From assembly GCA_028023455.1 (NCBI GenBank), contig JAQFVV010000043.1:974001-1038000 (forward strand): a stretch of 64,000 nt of DNA. The letters run 5' to 3'. The notes beneath the pieces were generated by a model. It searched no databases, was not told the origin of the DNA, and was given only the letters and a program-made list of their open reading frames with translations. The position numbers were made by a program, and so were the translations under genes. This DNA is from Epiperipatus broadwayi. Its lineage: Eukaryota; Onychophora; Udeonychophora; Euonychophora; Peripatidae. Positions 33,670 through 45,032 of the stretch are shown here, piece after piece; position 1 is the stretch's first letter, and every line of letters begins with the position of its first letter.

Positions 33670-34735
33670 TGATATATGAGAGACGGTTGGCCAATGGGTC
33701 TTCCCTTAATTGGAGTAATTTCGAGCATATTTTTAAACTTTTTTGAAAAACAAATCATTTCTAAATACATCTCTAACACTGCTGGATTAATTTACTTGCA
33801 TTGTGTAGGTGATGTGTTTATGGCAACTCCAAAAGATGTAATCACCAACATTAAAAATGAATTACAACTGCAAACTAAAATTAATTATAAACATCACTTG
33901 GGAAAACGAATGGAAGAAGCTAAAATATTTGGATTTGCTTGTCCATAGAGAAGGCAGAGCTCTGCATTATTGCATGATTGATAAGTCTCTTGAGGTCAGA
34001 GGTTTTACCCACCCGAAATCCATTTCACCTACAGCACATAAATTCGCAGGTTTAAACGCGTTTTTATCTAGGAATCAAAATTTGTGTAAATTTGAGGCTG
34101 ATAGGAAGACTAATATTGCATGCTATATAAAAGATTTATTAAGTGTCGGCTTCAGCTGCAGATTAATTACAAAGAAAATAGATTTTTTACAAAAAATCAA
34201 TAACTAACCACATAAGTAAAGATAAACCTCAAATTACCCTCCCTTATATTCCCAAATTATCACAACAGATGATAAAGACTTTGGCTGGCAAATTTAAGGT
34301 TGGCTTCGCACTCCCCCTAATACAGACTTATTAATAATTCAAAGGATAAAATGGATCCATCTCAGACACCCCAAGTCATATACAGTATTTTATGTCCTCA
34401 GGCTGGATGCAGTGCCACATACTATGAGGAAACCAAGGCCACTGTTCATAATAGAGCTGCTCAACACATTTATACTTACAGAAGAGTAAAAAAGAACAAC
34501 GATAACTTCTCGATATTCTTCGAACATGAGAAGCAGGCTGTCCATGTGTTTGAACCCAGCAACCCCAAGATAGTATGCTCTGAAGCCAATGACTGCAAAA
34601 GAAAAATCAAGGAAGTGTATTTTGTTATCAGTGATAACAGTGCCATGAATAGACGTGACATGTGTTTTTCTTTCTCAAAAAAATGGACAAATTCATTTGC
34701 ATTCGCATTTGCATATTTTATTAGTTAGCAACATT
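33670..34735 (+). pseudogene. Penelope-like element, RT end plus GIY-YIG endonuclease
   Basis: Three broken frames read in order. At 33676-33948 MGLPLIGVISSIFLNFFEKQ is the RT motif normally seen as MGSPLSP-x-LA-x-IFM, followed by CVGDVF where the catalytic YVDD should be, so the first catalytic Asp is lost. At 33857-34207 a shifted frame continues with LDLLVHREGRALHY, the usual PLE post-palm stretch. At 34351-34728 the GIY-YIG endonuclease follows, with TPQVIYSILCPQAGCSATYY, RAAQH and a later conserved Glu/Lys region. The YIG strand reads TYYEET. It is 5'-truncated, and a separate fragment is at 7340-7790. PLEs move by target-primed reverse transcription and are known carriers of hammerhead ribozymes. 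Confidence 0.85.
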
Positions 34736-34739
34736 ACAT

Positions 34740-35850
34740 AAATGATTTATAACTTATGTTGGCCATGAATATGAGGGAAAACCTCAAAAGTACTCAGCCT
34801 ATTTAATTGTTTTGGGTTTTGCAGCTTCTTCATCAGTGGGTAAATCGCTTTTATATGCTATATAATTTTTTATAGAATATATTTAAATTTGACTCTTTAA
34901 AATTAAATTCTCTAATGTGTAAATATATACTCAACTTAGTTATTGTTTAGATATTTTATTACTAATTAAATAATTGTATTACTACAGCATAAAACCAATA
35001 ATAACAATAAAAATATAGTGATTTTTTCAAGTGACCCTATGTTTTAAATGCTTTTGATGACTGGGAACACTTTTTTTGGGGTTGGGGTTGATGATAATTT
35101 TACACTCTAGCTAAAGTTACGGTAAAGATTTTACCATCATTTGAAAATTTATAAAAAATTCCATAAGATGCTGCCCTCTCTTGAATTATTTTACAAGTAA
35201 AAAATCAATAAAACTGTCTTTGAAGGTTTAACAAAAGGAGGAGGCAGTTCATTCTAAGCATTCATTGGCTCTCAACTATTGAAGACAAAAGAATTCACTT
35301 GTCAATAACTTGCACTGTTACGATTTTTTTGTTTCATTTCGAAAATGATAAACAAATGTTTTAGACCATTTTAAAAGTATTTTTTGACATATTATAAATT
35401 ATTTTGATAAAATATACTAAAAATAAAATTATTATAGAAAAATATATAAGATTTTAGTAAAAATTATTTATTTTTCAGGAATGTAAAACTGAGAAATAAA
35501 TCACTGATGTCACAACACTTTTTAGTCGTTTATTTTAGATTTGCCACTATCACTTTTTAGTTGGTTACTAACATTCATTTTTTATTTGCTGCTATCGAAT
35601 ATTTTTATAATTATAAATAAAAATTTATTTTTGAAAAAACTTTCGTTCACTTTAATAACCTGACAAATTATTAATATACTTTTTACAAATGAAACTAAAG
35701 TGAATATAATATTAAAAGATGAATATATTTTGACGTTGAGTTTGTGAGTTGACCAATTAAAAGTTTAGACTTTTACCTCACTCGACCAATAAAGTAATCA
35801 CAGCGCTCTAAAGATTAAATGACTGTTTAAGATAACTATGAACTATCTTA
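34740..35850. other. Intron, PLE flank and AT-rich DNA
   Basis: At 34815-34850 the minus strand reads CCCACTGATGAAGAAGC then TGCAAAACCC. This contains a CTGATGA box but no acceptable stem II or cleavage triplet. The rest has no exon or recognised repeat. Confidence 0.4.
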
Positions 35851-35855
35851 AAAAT

Positions 35856-35978
35856 AGCCTGACCTGTCAAGCATTGGTGGTCAAAAGGTCAGCAACAGCT
35901 ACTTTACAGGCAGTTGTCCTGGGTTAGCGGGTTCACTTCCTGGCTGATGCTATGACACATGGGAAAAAAGCCTGACCT
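35856..35978 (+). mobile_element. tRNA-derived SINE with 10-bp target duplication
   Basis: The body begins gtcaagcattggtggtcaaa, has the B-box-like gcgggttcacttcctgg, then ctgatgctatgacacat and an A tail. agcctgacct is repeated at 35856-35865 and 35969-35978. Confidence 0.85.
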
Positions 35979-36209
35979 AATGTTTTTAGCTTTTTGAGAT
36001 AAATCTTTGTTTTTCTCTGGATTTAAATTCCAGATGATGTCTGGATAATGCATTAACCACTATGACATTCTTAAATAAAATTCTAAGCATATTGGGTTTA
36101 AAATCTATTCAAGAAGTCTCAGTCTGTACTTATAAGTAAATGAACATTACTACTTACAGATATTAATAATATTATGTAATAAAGTGTATTTTTTAACAAG
36201 TATTCTTAC

Positions 36210-36492
36210 CCGGATAAAAGTAACTGCATTTACATTATCTACACTTGAAATTCTTCTTGTACAAGAAAAATTTACAACAAATTCATAACTTTCGTAATTG
36301 GGTGCTCCTGGTAAAGCCTTAATTGTATCACATTCTAAATAAAATCCAGTTCCGGCAAGCGCATTGCGATCAAAATTTAAGCTAACAGAATGTGAGCCAA
36401 TATTTGTCAATAAAACTGTAGCTTGAACAGATGTTCCAAATACAACCTGACCAAAATCTAATATATATTCTGGAAATTTCACATCAAGAAAT
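36210..36492 (-). CDS. HYDIN: HYDIN internal exon
   Basis: This exon has 283 bases. Its first base completes a Lys codon begun in the exon at 51533-51678 and 94 codons follow, ending in phase 0. Residues about 3-12 read FPEYILDFGQVVFG, the start of an ASH/MSP-like repeat that is strongly conserved in HYDIN. It is followed by LLTNIGSHSVSLNF, a TGFYLE block and the end of the domain, NVNAVTFIR. The acceptor is ttattttag above 36492 and the donor gtaagaat below 36210. The short methionine upstream in the intron is not a start. Confidence 0.94.
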
Positions 36493-36499
36493 CTAAAAT

Positions 36500-37490
36500 A
36501 AATAAAAAACAAAAGAAATTAATATATTTTTAAATGAAAAGGGCAATAATTAGCTGGTTATAATTTATCATATAGTTTCCTGCTATTAGGAGCTTGCAGT
36601 AAATATAAAATATTTGAAAAATTAATTACAAAGAAAAAGTATATTATTTATTATATGACTATATTTTAATATAAAATGGAACTGAATATTCAAACTCCAT
36701 AAATATACACAAATTATAGTAAAAAACAATCTAATTTTTAGGATCAACAAAATGAGATTAATTTTTGTTTGAAAACAAAAATGCTTAAAAGTTATTGCAA
36801 TCAGCAAAATCTTCCAAGTTCAAATTTAAAACAATAATACTAATTAGCATGTCAGTAAAATATCAATCAACAAAATCTAAATATGTATCAAAAAAAACCA
36901 TATACTTTAAGCATGCAGAAAATCATATAATCAAAAATAAGATGAAAAGGAAGAGTAAGATGAGGAGGAGGAGAAAAATAAGAAAGATAGAAAGAAAGAG
37001 ATAAGAAAATTTTATGGTATATTTTTAGCAAAGTAAAAAAATAACGTAAGTAAAAAATCAAATAATAAAATATCAATTTACATTTATACAAACAAGAAGA
37101 AAAAATTCAGATAAGACATTATCCACTAAAAAATAATAACACATAATTAAACTAAATGCCATAGATTTCATTAAGCTGCTGTCAAATAAGATAAAAGGAA
37201 GGCATTAAAAATTTACGGGTTCTTTATCAAAATCATTACAACTTTTCCATTGATCACTTTTAACTCAAACCAGTCAAGAGGATAACAAGCTGAATTTGAA
37301 AGTATTATATGAAATAGATCATAGTCAAATATTAAGGGAAGTTATAGAAAGGACCAATAAGCATAACCATTTTCTATTGGATTTATAGATTTTTAAAACT
37401 GATTTGATTCTGCAAGAATTTCTGTAGTGATTAAAACTATAAAGCATTAAGACAGAAACCAGAATATTTGTAAACTCTGAATAATATTTA
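36500..37490. other. Intron, AT-rich
   Basis: Purine-rich run at 36930-37010 (aggaagagtaagatgagga). No exon or repeat recognised. Confidence 0.4.
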
Positions 37491-37496
37491 TTAAAC

Positions 37497-37850
37497 CATT
37501 AAACATCACATAATCACCATTTCTTATGCTTGCTCATAGCGGTTATTAAAACAGGAGAAACTCTCCATACAGTAGTGCCACTCAGTGCAAGCCAGAGTAA
37601 TCAATGGATGCCAGAAGGCTTATGCACAAAATCCCCATCTAGTGCCTACTCATCCAATATTCCCAGACTAGTTTCTAGCTTGTGGCTCCTCACTGACGAA
37701 AGCCAAAAGCTAGAAACTAGTCTGAGGATATTGGATGAGTAGGCATTAGGTAGGGATTTTATGCATAAGCCTTCTGAAATCCATTTATTACTCTGGCTTG
37801 CACTGAGTGGCACTATTGTATGGAGAGTTTTTCCAGTTTTAATAATATTT
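37497..37850. mobile_element. Compact family B foldback with central ribozyme
   Basis: The left terminus catcacataatcaccatttc leads through ctccatacagtagtgccact, agccagagtaatcaatggat and gtgcctactcatccaatatt to the centre. The right arm mirrors it to ctattgtatggagag. The two arms meet directly at the hammerhead (37687-37728), so the whole element folds into a hairpin with the ribozyme near its tip. Confidence 0.8.
37687..37728 (+). ncRNA. Hammerhead ribozyme candidate (family B), core intact
   Basis: Stem I TCCTCA (37687-37692)/TGAGGA (37723-37728) is six Watson-Crick pairs. CTGACGA is at 37693-37699. Stem II is AGC/GCT with loop CAAAA and an A.A mismatch at its base. GAAA is at 37713-37716. 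Stem III is AC/GT with loop TA (37717-37721) and C17 is 37722. Cleavage is predicted after 37722. The distal stem I of longer copies is absent. The A.A mismatch next to the core may slow or prevent cleavage. Confidence 0.65.
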
Positions 37851-38059
37851 ATTACAATAATAGTATACAGTAATGCAAAAAAGATTAACATTGATAAGGG
37901 TATATAGCAGGGTAATTGCATCTTTCCAAAACTGTTTGTGGATTAAAATGACAATCTAAGAAATTAAAAATAAACAAAGTACTTATGTAACCTACATTTC
38001 ACAAAATGATGTAGTTGTTTTCACAATTATCACTTCAGAACATCAGGAAATGTTACAAT

Positions 38060-39205
38060 AACTATCAGATAAAGCAAAAAAGTAGGACTAAAGATAAATG
38101 CTAACAAGACTAAATGATTTTTAAAATGTGAAATTAAAAATTGTCAGTAATGACTTAGATGTTAATAACAAAAAATACTTTAGTTAGATTGCTAATATAG
38201 ATAGAAACATAATGAATGTAATCACAGAATTAAATGTAGATGGAATGCTTTAGAAGTAATTTAATATTTAAAAAGTGCCTATATGCTTAAAAAGAAAGGT
38301 TTTAATGTTTCTGAGTGCTTATTTATGGACTTGAGAGTCATATATTTTTAATGAAATTAATAAAAAGATTTTTGACTATAAAGTGATGTGTGTCAAGATA
38401 TATATTGGGAATAATAATGAGGAGTTGAAAATGAAGAATACAGGGCCTTTCAGAGAAAATGTGAGACCCAGGGCAACTAATATTTTAGAGGGCCTTCAAA
38501 CTTTAAAATAAGAATATGGTGAGAGAAAGAGAAGAAATGAGACAGAGCCAAAAACAGGACTCTGGGAGCAGTCAGTTGCGAGTTGCAGAAATGAGCAAGA
38601 GATCAGATCCAGATAGCACATGGATAGAATAGATTCGCTCTAGCACTGTTAGTATTGTAAAACAGGCAGCACAGAACTGACTGACAGGGAGCTAAGACTA
38701 TAAGTTCTGCCAGTCCTCAAGTGCTGCAGTTGCTTTCATCGCAGGGTCATCCAATTGGCACCTCATCCCTAATCTGGCTTAAGTTTTTGACTCATGGTAT
38801 GCCTGCCTTTCTCAAATATTTTTTGGAGAATTTAACTGTAAAATTAAGGCCATTCTAAAAGCTGTGACATCGCTTTGCCTTCTCCTATATTTTTGTTTAA
38901 CATTTTAAATTGCCAATTTGAGGCCTCAATATTGTGAGACCCAGGGCACCTGCCCCCCTCTCATTAGCCCTGGAAGTATATAAGTGAGAAAAGAAATAGA
39001 TTGAAAGATTTAAGAAGTTAAAATAGAATGGACTAAACATATCACTAGAAGGGCTTGCCTAGTAAGATGATATGTGATATGATGGATGAAATAAGGAAAC
39101 TTATTGGAATAATGTGGAGAAAAGAAGTTTCAGAGAAAGTGATTAAACTTGTAAAGAAAATTGATAATGGACAAAAATGATGATGTCAGTGATGTTAAGG
39201 GTGTG
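38060..39205 (+). pseudogene. LINE reverse-transcriptase tail, interrupted
   Basis: At 38070-38390 readable pieces KVGLKINANKTK, VNNKKYF and CLKRKVL match the RT palm-thumb border of RTE/L1-type LINEs. At 38990-39200 IKWTKHITRRACLVR-like and later Lys-rich pieces match the C-terminal region. Between them (about 38440-38985) is an unclassified insert bounded by repeats of gtgagacccagggca (38460 and 38934). Many stops; non-functional. Confidence 0.5.
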
Positions 39206-39414
39206 GTGATATTTTGATTATATAATCATGTGTTGATATTATATAAATTTGCTAAGAAATATGCTAATCTTTAAAGGTAATATTACAGTCAAATAGGAAA
39301 AGCAAAGATTTATAATATCAGCACTTTTCAAATTAATAGTGGACTGTTCGCATGTGTATAATGTATACACGAATGTAAAGAAAGATTATTTTACTACGTA
39401 CAGACAGATAGACA

Positions 39415-39775
39415 TTAAATTGAAAGGCTGCAAACCTTTTGCACTTATTATAATACTTATCTGACAGCCAATCAGATATTATGATGGCTGTCTGAATAAT
39501 GATCAAACTGTAAACACAAGACAGAGAATTTTACAAGAAAAGGGTGGTCCATCCTCCTCTTCTTTACTTGTCTTTCTATATATCTAAGCCAGTCTGCAGT
39601 ATTTAGGTTAGATATATAGAAAGACAAGTAAAGAAGAGGGTGGACTCCCTTTTCTTGTAAAATTTTCTGTCTGATTTTACAGTTTGATCATTATTTAGAC
39701 AGCCATCATAATATCTGATTGGCTGTCAGATAAGTATTATAATAAGTGTGAAAGGTTTGCAGCCTTTCAATTTAA
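39415..39775. repeat. 360-bp foldback
   Basis: The arms 39415-39590 and 39605-39775 are reverse complements with few mismatches: ttaaattgaaaggctgcaaa, ttctcttttcttgt-type, cttctttacttgtctttcta. The centre is agccagtctgcag. No coding or ribozyme signature is seen. Confidence 0.9.
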
Positions 39776-40117
39776 TTTCAACTAACTATCTGCGCTTTAT
39801 ATAAAATAAATATTATTTACATACAGATAGACAGTATATGAATAAATTATTTTTTTATTACTTATTAGTAAGCTACTCTAGAAAATTTGCATATGCCAAT
39901 CACACGTGCATAAATAAATTATTGATAAAACTCTTGCTAGGATTTTATGAAGATGCTCAGTGTGCAATGAAGATGAAATGAAGTATAGTAAACTATGAGG
40001 AAGCGTAATAATTGTGATGATGATCCACACATTTACAGTGGCAGATGATTGTCTGCATAATGGAGGTCTAGTTAATAACTGATTTCTGTTCCTAACATAA
40101 ATATGTAATACCAAAAC

Positions 40118-40252
40118 AGAGTTTAAATATATTGAAAGCAATTAATTGAACCGGTATACTTTTGACACATGTGTGTCACAATCATGATTGTGACACACAC
40201 ATGCATTCAAAGTATACTATGTTTAATTAATTGCATTTCAATATATTTAAAG
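40118..40252. repeat. Palindrome, arms about 65 bp
   Basis: The arms contain tttaaatatattgaaagc, aattaattgaac and gtatacttttga in inverted order, with a centre at gtcacaatcatgattgtgac. A few mismatches are present. Confidence 0.85.
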
Positions 40253-40436
40253 TCTTTTTTTGTATTTTGTACTATTATTAATAATGACAAAGCACAAACA
40301 TATTTATATATATATTGAGGTTATATCCAAATGGATGCATGAAGAACCTTCTTCAATTAAGAGACACTGCAATAGATTGTATTTATCTATTGGAGAGTGT
40401 GTATAAACTGACACACACAGGCAGGCATTTATTAAA

Positions 40437-40530
40437 CCACTAAACATCACATGATTACCATCTTTACATAGAGGCTAAATTCTCCACTGAATGGCGCTAC
40501 TGTATGTAGAGTTTAGCCTCTGTGTGCAGA
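40437..40530. mobile_element. Short family B foldback
   Basis: ccactaaacatcacatgatt and agaggctaaattctccactg are followed by ggcgctactgtatgtagag and tttagcctctgtgtg. The short inverted pair agaggctaaa/tttagcctct closes it. Confidence 0.6.
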
Positions 40531-40940
40531 CATTTATTAATAGACTGTAGAGATTTCTAATGAAATTCCTAATTGTTTTCTATTTGTTATTATTTTCCTA
40601 TTTTATTACTGATATTAAATAAATATATTTTGTTACAATAAAATTGTGCTTAAATTTATTTAAAAGTTATCGATGCTCCTGATCGGTATTGAATGTGTAC
40701 ATCCTCAGGACATAGAAAATAGTCAATTTCTTTTTGTAGAACTTTGAATTATTATAAGGTATAGCCGAACAATATTTTATTTATTAATATTGTGATTTTG
40801 TGTTATATTTTAATCAAACTTATGTAATTTGTTGCTTTTTTTAAAATAATTTATCATAGTAATAGTAACGTAAACGGAGAGGAGAAAATAGTTCACTTTA
40901 AAATAATACATATTATGTCGAGTTTTGCCTCAGTTAATTA
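40530..40940. other. Intron, nothing assigned
   Basis: AT-rich sequence leading into the TTA microsatellite. No exon is seen. Confidence 0.4.
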
Positions 40941-40942
40941 TA

Positions 40943-41013
<71 letters not shown>
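40943..41013. repeat. (TTA)n microsatellite
   Basis: About 23 uninterrupted TTA units, running directly into the TCATCATCATCATC start of the truncated LINE. Confidence 0.95.
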
Positions 41014-41014
<1 letters not shown>

Positions 41015-43552
41015 CATCATCATCATCTTGTCAATCAATTTTGGATCATATATTTGTCAGATTAAACCAGAATCAAAGTTATGAATCGTCTGTACAAAAT
41101 ATTTTTATTTCGGATCATTTTGCAACTGTGTTGAGGTTATTAAATTGTAGACCACATGTAAATACTCATTTATATATTAATAAGTTATCACATAATAAAC
41201 TAAAAATGTTATTATCTGATCAGAATTGGGATTATGTTTTTGCTCTGCATGATGTTGATTCAGCATTTTTAAAATTTCAAGATATTTGTAAATCTTTAAT
41301 TGCAAAATCTATGGTTAGTTTTAAATTGACTAGCAAAAACCGCAAGCGCTCAGCCTGGATAACGAATGATTTGATTGGAAAAATTAATCAAAGAAATCAT
41401 TTAAAATGTTTGGGTGGAGATTTGTTGACTTTGAGGAAATTGAATACTGAGATTAAATCTGATATTCGGAAATTAAAATTTCAATATTATCAAAAATATT
41501 TTAATGATAAAAATATTTCTTTGAAATGGAAGTTGATAAATTCTCTTGTAAAGAAACCTTTGTCAAATCAACTTAAATTTATAAAACACAATGATAATTT
41601 GATTGAAGTAGAAAATAATGAAAAATGTGTTGCTGACTTGTTTAATTTTTTTTTTTTCAGATCTATCAATAGATAGAACACCAGTACAAGAATTGTCTTT
41701 TGCTGATTCTTGTCTAAATTCTTTTTTGTGTACAGATGTTACTGATTTGGATTTGTCTGGTAAAATTGATCTCTTAAAGAATGTTCATTCAGCTGGTCTA
41801 GATAAGTTAACACCAAAGATTCTTAAGGAAAATAAGTCAGTTTTCATACCTGTTCTTGTTTATTTGTTTAATCTTTCCTTAAATGTTGGTTTGTTTCCTA
41901 CTTGTTTGAAGGTTGGTTTTATTACACCTGTTTTTAAAAAGGGTGATCCTGTACAGCTTGACAATTATAGACCAATATCTATTATATCTGTAATATCCAA
42001 ATTGTTAGAGATGGTGGTTAAAGAGAAAATGATGTCATTTTTATCTAAAAATAATATTTTATCTGAACATCAATATGGATTTATTTCTGGTAGAAGTACC
42101 TTGGACACTTTCTATAGTCATGTAAACAATTTGACAACTCACTAGATAAGGATTTTAAAACTGTTGCTATTTATTTAGATTTGTCTAAGGCATTTGACTC
42201 TGTATCTCACAAAATTTTACTTAAGCGTTTATATTCATATGGTTTTCGTGGTGGATTTATTTCATGGTTTGAGAGTTACTTGAAGGATAGAAAACAAGCA
42301 ACAAATATTTCTGGTGTTGTAAGCTCTTTTATAACAGTTAACCATGGTGTGCCACAAGGTTCAGTTTTGGGTCCCATTTTATTTATAATTTATATAAATG
42401 ATTTATTTTCTTTACCTTTAGAATCTAAGATTTATGGTTTTGCAGATGATATTGCTTTATCTTATGCTGCAGTTTCATATAATTTTGTTGAAAAAATAAT
42501 TAATGATGATTTAATCCTAATTAGTAAATGGTTAGCATTTAATAATTTATCAATTAATCTGAGTAAAACAAAAGCTATTAATTTTTCTTATAGGTCAAAT
42601 ACTCATTCGCTTAACATTACTATTTGTAATAAGTATTTTTGGCTTTGTAATAGCACTTGTACTTGTGCTAACATTTCTTTTGTTGATAATATTTGTTATC
42701 TAGGTGTTTTTATTGACTCAAGACTTTCTTGGTCAAACCATATTGACTTTCTTTGTTCTCGTTTACGTAAATTAAATTATATGTTTTTCTACTTATCTAA
42801 ATTTTTTCCTCAGTCAGTTTTGATTACTTTATATATTTCTTCTTATCAAAGCTTATTATGTTATAATATATCAGTTTGGGGGAACTGTTCTACTTTTGCA
42901 ATGACTATATTGTCTGTTTTACAGAATTATACAATGCGTATCATTTTTGGTAGATCACGTGCCACATCTGTTAAAGATATTTATGCCACTTTTAATATAC
43001 TAGATGTTTTCCATTTGTATAAATATAGAGTGATTCTTGATATTTATTGTAGGAAACTTCATTTGGATACTAAATCTTCTGTTGTAAATACTCGTTTATC
43101 TACTAAATATCAGCTAGCTTTACCTAATTTTTTTAAAACATCTAGTAGGAAGCAATTTAATTATAATGGTCCTAAATTATTTAATATGTATTTATAAGAG
43201 ATTGTTCTGTGAATTTAATGAACACTATCTTATTTGATTTTTAAAAAAGCATTTATGGCACTGGTTATATTATGCTAAGCATTAGTTTTATTTTATTTTT
43301 TTATTTTTTTTTTGTTTATATTATATGTTATGCTGTAATTATTTACTACTGTGATTGAATTGCCAAATGCAATATCTGTGTGATTTTAATATTTTATGTT
43401 ATATTTATACTTTTTTTTTTTGTATTTTATTAGTGTTTTTAGTTGTTACATTTAAATTTCTCACACAAGATTTTTCTTGTATGGAATTTATCTCACTGTA
43501 TTATACATTTATTGTTTGCTTCATAATGAATAAATAAATAAATAAATAAATA
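41014..43552 (+). mobile_element. CR1/Jockey-like LINE, 5'-truncated copy
   Basis: It starts inside the endonuclease, at the serine stretch before the ILDHIFV box (41044), and runs through the reverse transcriptase and a 340-base 3' UTR to five AAATAAAT-type units and the next ATT microsatellite. It is in the same orientation as, and clearly related to but divergent from, the LINE at 43636-48043. Confidence 0.9.
41020..43197 (+). pseudogene. LINE ORF2 (endonuclease end and reverse transcriptase), frameshifted
   Basis: Three frames carry the protein in order. To 41676 it has the endonuclease C-terminus (ILDHIFVRL, then IFISDHFATV with the SDH box) and the linker. At 41618-42145 come RT motifs with VGFITPVFKKGDP, LDNYRPISIIS and YGFISGRSTLDT. 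From about 42147 to 43197 come LDLSKAFDSVSHK (motif A), GVPQGSVLGPILF (motif B), FADDIAL (motif C, catalytic Asp pair present) and YLGVFIDS, then the thumb. The first frame break lies in a run of 12 T near 41647, the second near 42143. Both look like single-base indels. It cannot make a complete protein without frameshifting. Confidence 0.9.
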
Positions 43553-43554
43553 AA

Positions 43555-43635
<81 letters not shown>
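43553..43635. repeat. (ATT)n microsatellite between the two LINEs
   Basis: About 27 ATT units directly join the AAATAAAT-type tail of the first LINE to the 5' UTR of the second. Confidence 0.95.
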
Positions 43636-44099
43636 TTGGATTATTGCTGCTGACTTTGTAGAGTTAACATGTGTTATTTGTCTCTCTGATTTTTTAATTC
43701 TATAATTCTTATTTGGCTAAGTTTTTTTCCTATTTGTGATGGTATTATTAAGTAGAGTTTGGAGATTTTATTGATATTGTTTTGTATGTATTTTATTTTC
43801 TAATGGTTTTATATTTCAATTTTTTTTATTGATTTCTTTTAACTTATTTTTAAGTAGCCATTTTTTTTTTGATTTTTTAATCTTGTTTTAGATTTTTTTT
43901 TTTTTTATCTTAGTTTTTTATCTTTGTTGTAATTTTTTTTTTTTTTAATTAATTGATTTATTTTATTCTTTTTGATTTTTTTTTTTTATCTTTACTTTAG
44001 ATTCTTAATTATCTTACTTTTTAATCTCTGTTGGAATTTTAATTAGTTTTAATTTTATTTTTTGTTTGTTTGGTTTTAAAACTTAAGGTTTTTAATATT

Positions 44100-45032
44100 A
44101 TGGATAAATGTAATTCTTGTCATTTAGCTCTTCCTTTTGGTGGAAATTTTATAACTTGTCTGGGTTGTAATGGGAATGTTCATTTTAAATGTAGTACAGT
44201 AAGTGAAAAGACATTTAAAAATATGTCATCTACAAATAAAGCATTATGGAGGTGTAAAAATTGTAGAGCAGGAACTAATTTAAATTTGACTTTAAATGAT
44301 GGATCTAGTTCTGATTCCTTATCTAATTCTTTAGATAATAATTCTAGTCTTGAATTACTTCAGCAGATGAATAGAAAACTTGATATGCTGCCTGTTTTAC
44401 AGAATAATATTGATTTCTTATCTCAGTCTTTTGCTAAACTTACTTTAGAACTTGAATTAGTTCAAAATAATATAAAAATATTGATTAGAGAATTTAATGA
44501 AATGAAAGAAAAAGTAAAAGCACAAGATTCTTTGTTATGCAATTTGCAAAAAGAAGTTTTTTATTTAAAGCAGCAAAGATTAGAAAACAATATTGAAATT
44601 GTTGGTGTTGATTATGCTAATGATGAAAATTTATTTAATATTGTTGAAAATATAGCTAAAAAATTAGAATTGTCAGACTTTAATAAAAATTATATTAATT
44701 CTATTTATAGATTAAAATATGGAGGTAGTTTTAGGCCTGTAATAAAAGTTAATTTTGTTAGTAAAATGGTAAGAGATTTATTCTTGTCAGGAGGTAAAAG
44801 AATTAAATTATATCTATCTGATGTTTTGCCCATTGCTACAGCTGATAAGCGTATATATTTGAATGAAGATTTGTTGCCTGAAAATAGGAAATTATTTTGG
44901 AAAGTTCATTCAATGGCTAAAGAAAATAAGTATAGATTTGTTTGGATTAAAGATGGGAAAATTTGGTTGAGGAAAGATACTGGGGATAGGGCTATTAGGA
45001 TTGTTTCTGAATCGGATTTGTCTAATTTATGA
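44100..45032 (+). CDS. LINE ORF1 protein: PHD-type zinc finger, coiled coil, RRM-like domain
   Basis: This frame has 310 codons from ATG at 44100. The open frame extends upstream to 44070 but without an ATG. Residues about 4-56 have zinc ligands in the order CNSC, CLGC, HFKC and CKNC, a C4HC3 PHD-like finger as in ORF1 of CR1-like elements. Residues about 85-160 are a heptad-rich coiled coil (MNRKLDMLPVLQNNIDFL and following). From about 163 RLENNIEIVGV starts an L1-ORF1-like RRM region, followed by a basic C-terminal region with LFWKVHSMAKENKYRFVW. Such proteins trimerise and coat the LINE RNA. The frame is intact. It ends at TGA 45030-45032, and the downstream ORF2 is in the same frame. Confidence 0.85.
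   Translation: MDKCNSCHLALPFGGNFITCLGCNGNVHFKCSTVSEKTFKNMSSTNKALWRCKNCRAGTNLNLTLNDGSSSDSLSNSLDNNSSLELLQQMNRKLDMLPVLQNNIDFLSQSFAKLTLELELVQNNIKILIREFNEMKEKVKAQDSLLCNLQKEVFYLKQQRLENNIEIVGVDYANDENLFNIVENIAKKLELSDFNKNYINSIYRLKYGGSFRPVIKVNFVSKMVRDLFLSGGKRIKLYLSDVLPIATADKRIYLNEDLLPENRKLFWKVHSMAKENKYRFVWIKDGKIWLRKDTGDRAIRIVSESDLSNL

Noticed and set aside
33857-34207. 116-codon frame as an independent gene
   Set aside because: It is the frameshifted continuation of the Penelope-like reverse transcriptase.
34815-34850. CTGATGA box downstream of the PLE remnant as a hammerhead
   Set aside because: The minus strand has CTGATGA but no pairing stem II, and AAAA replaces GAAA without a usable cleavage triplet or stem I, so a ribozyme is not supported.
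40915-41676. Open frame starting with poly-Leu as a host gene
   Set aside because: The Leu run is a translated TTA microsatellite and the remainder is the truncated LINE endonuclease; the ATG at 40915 is outside the LINE.
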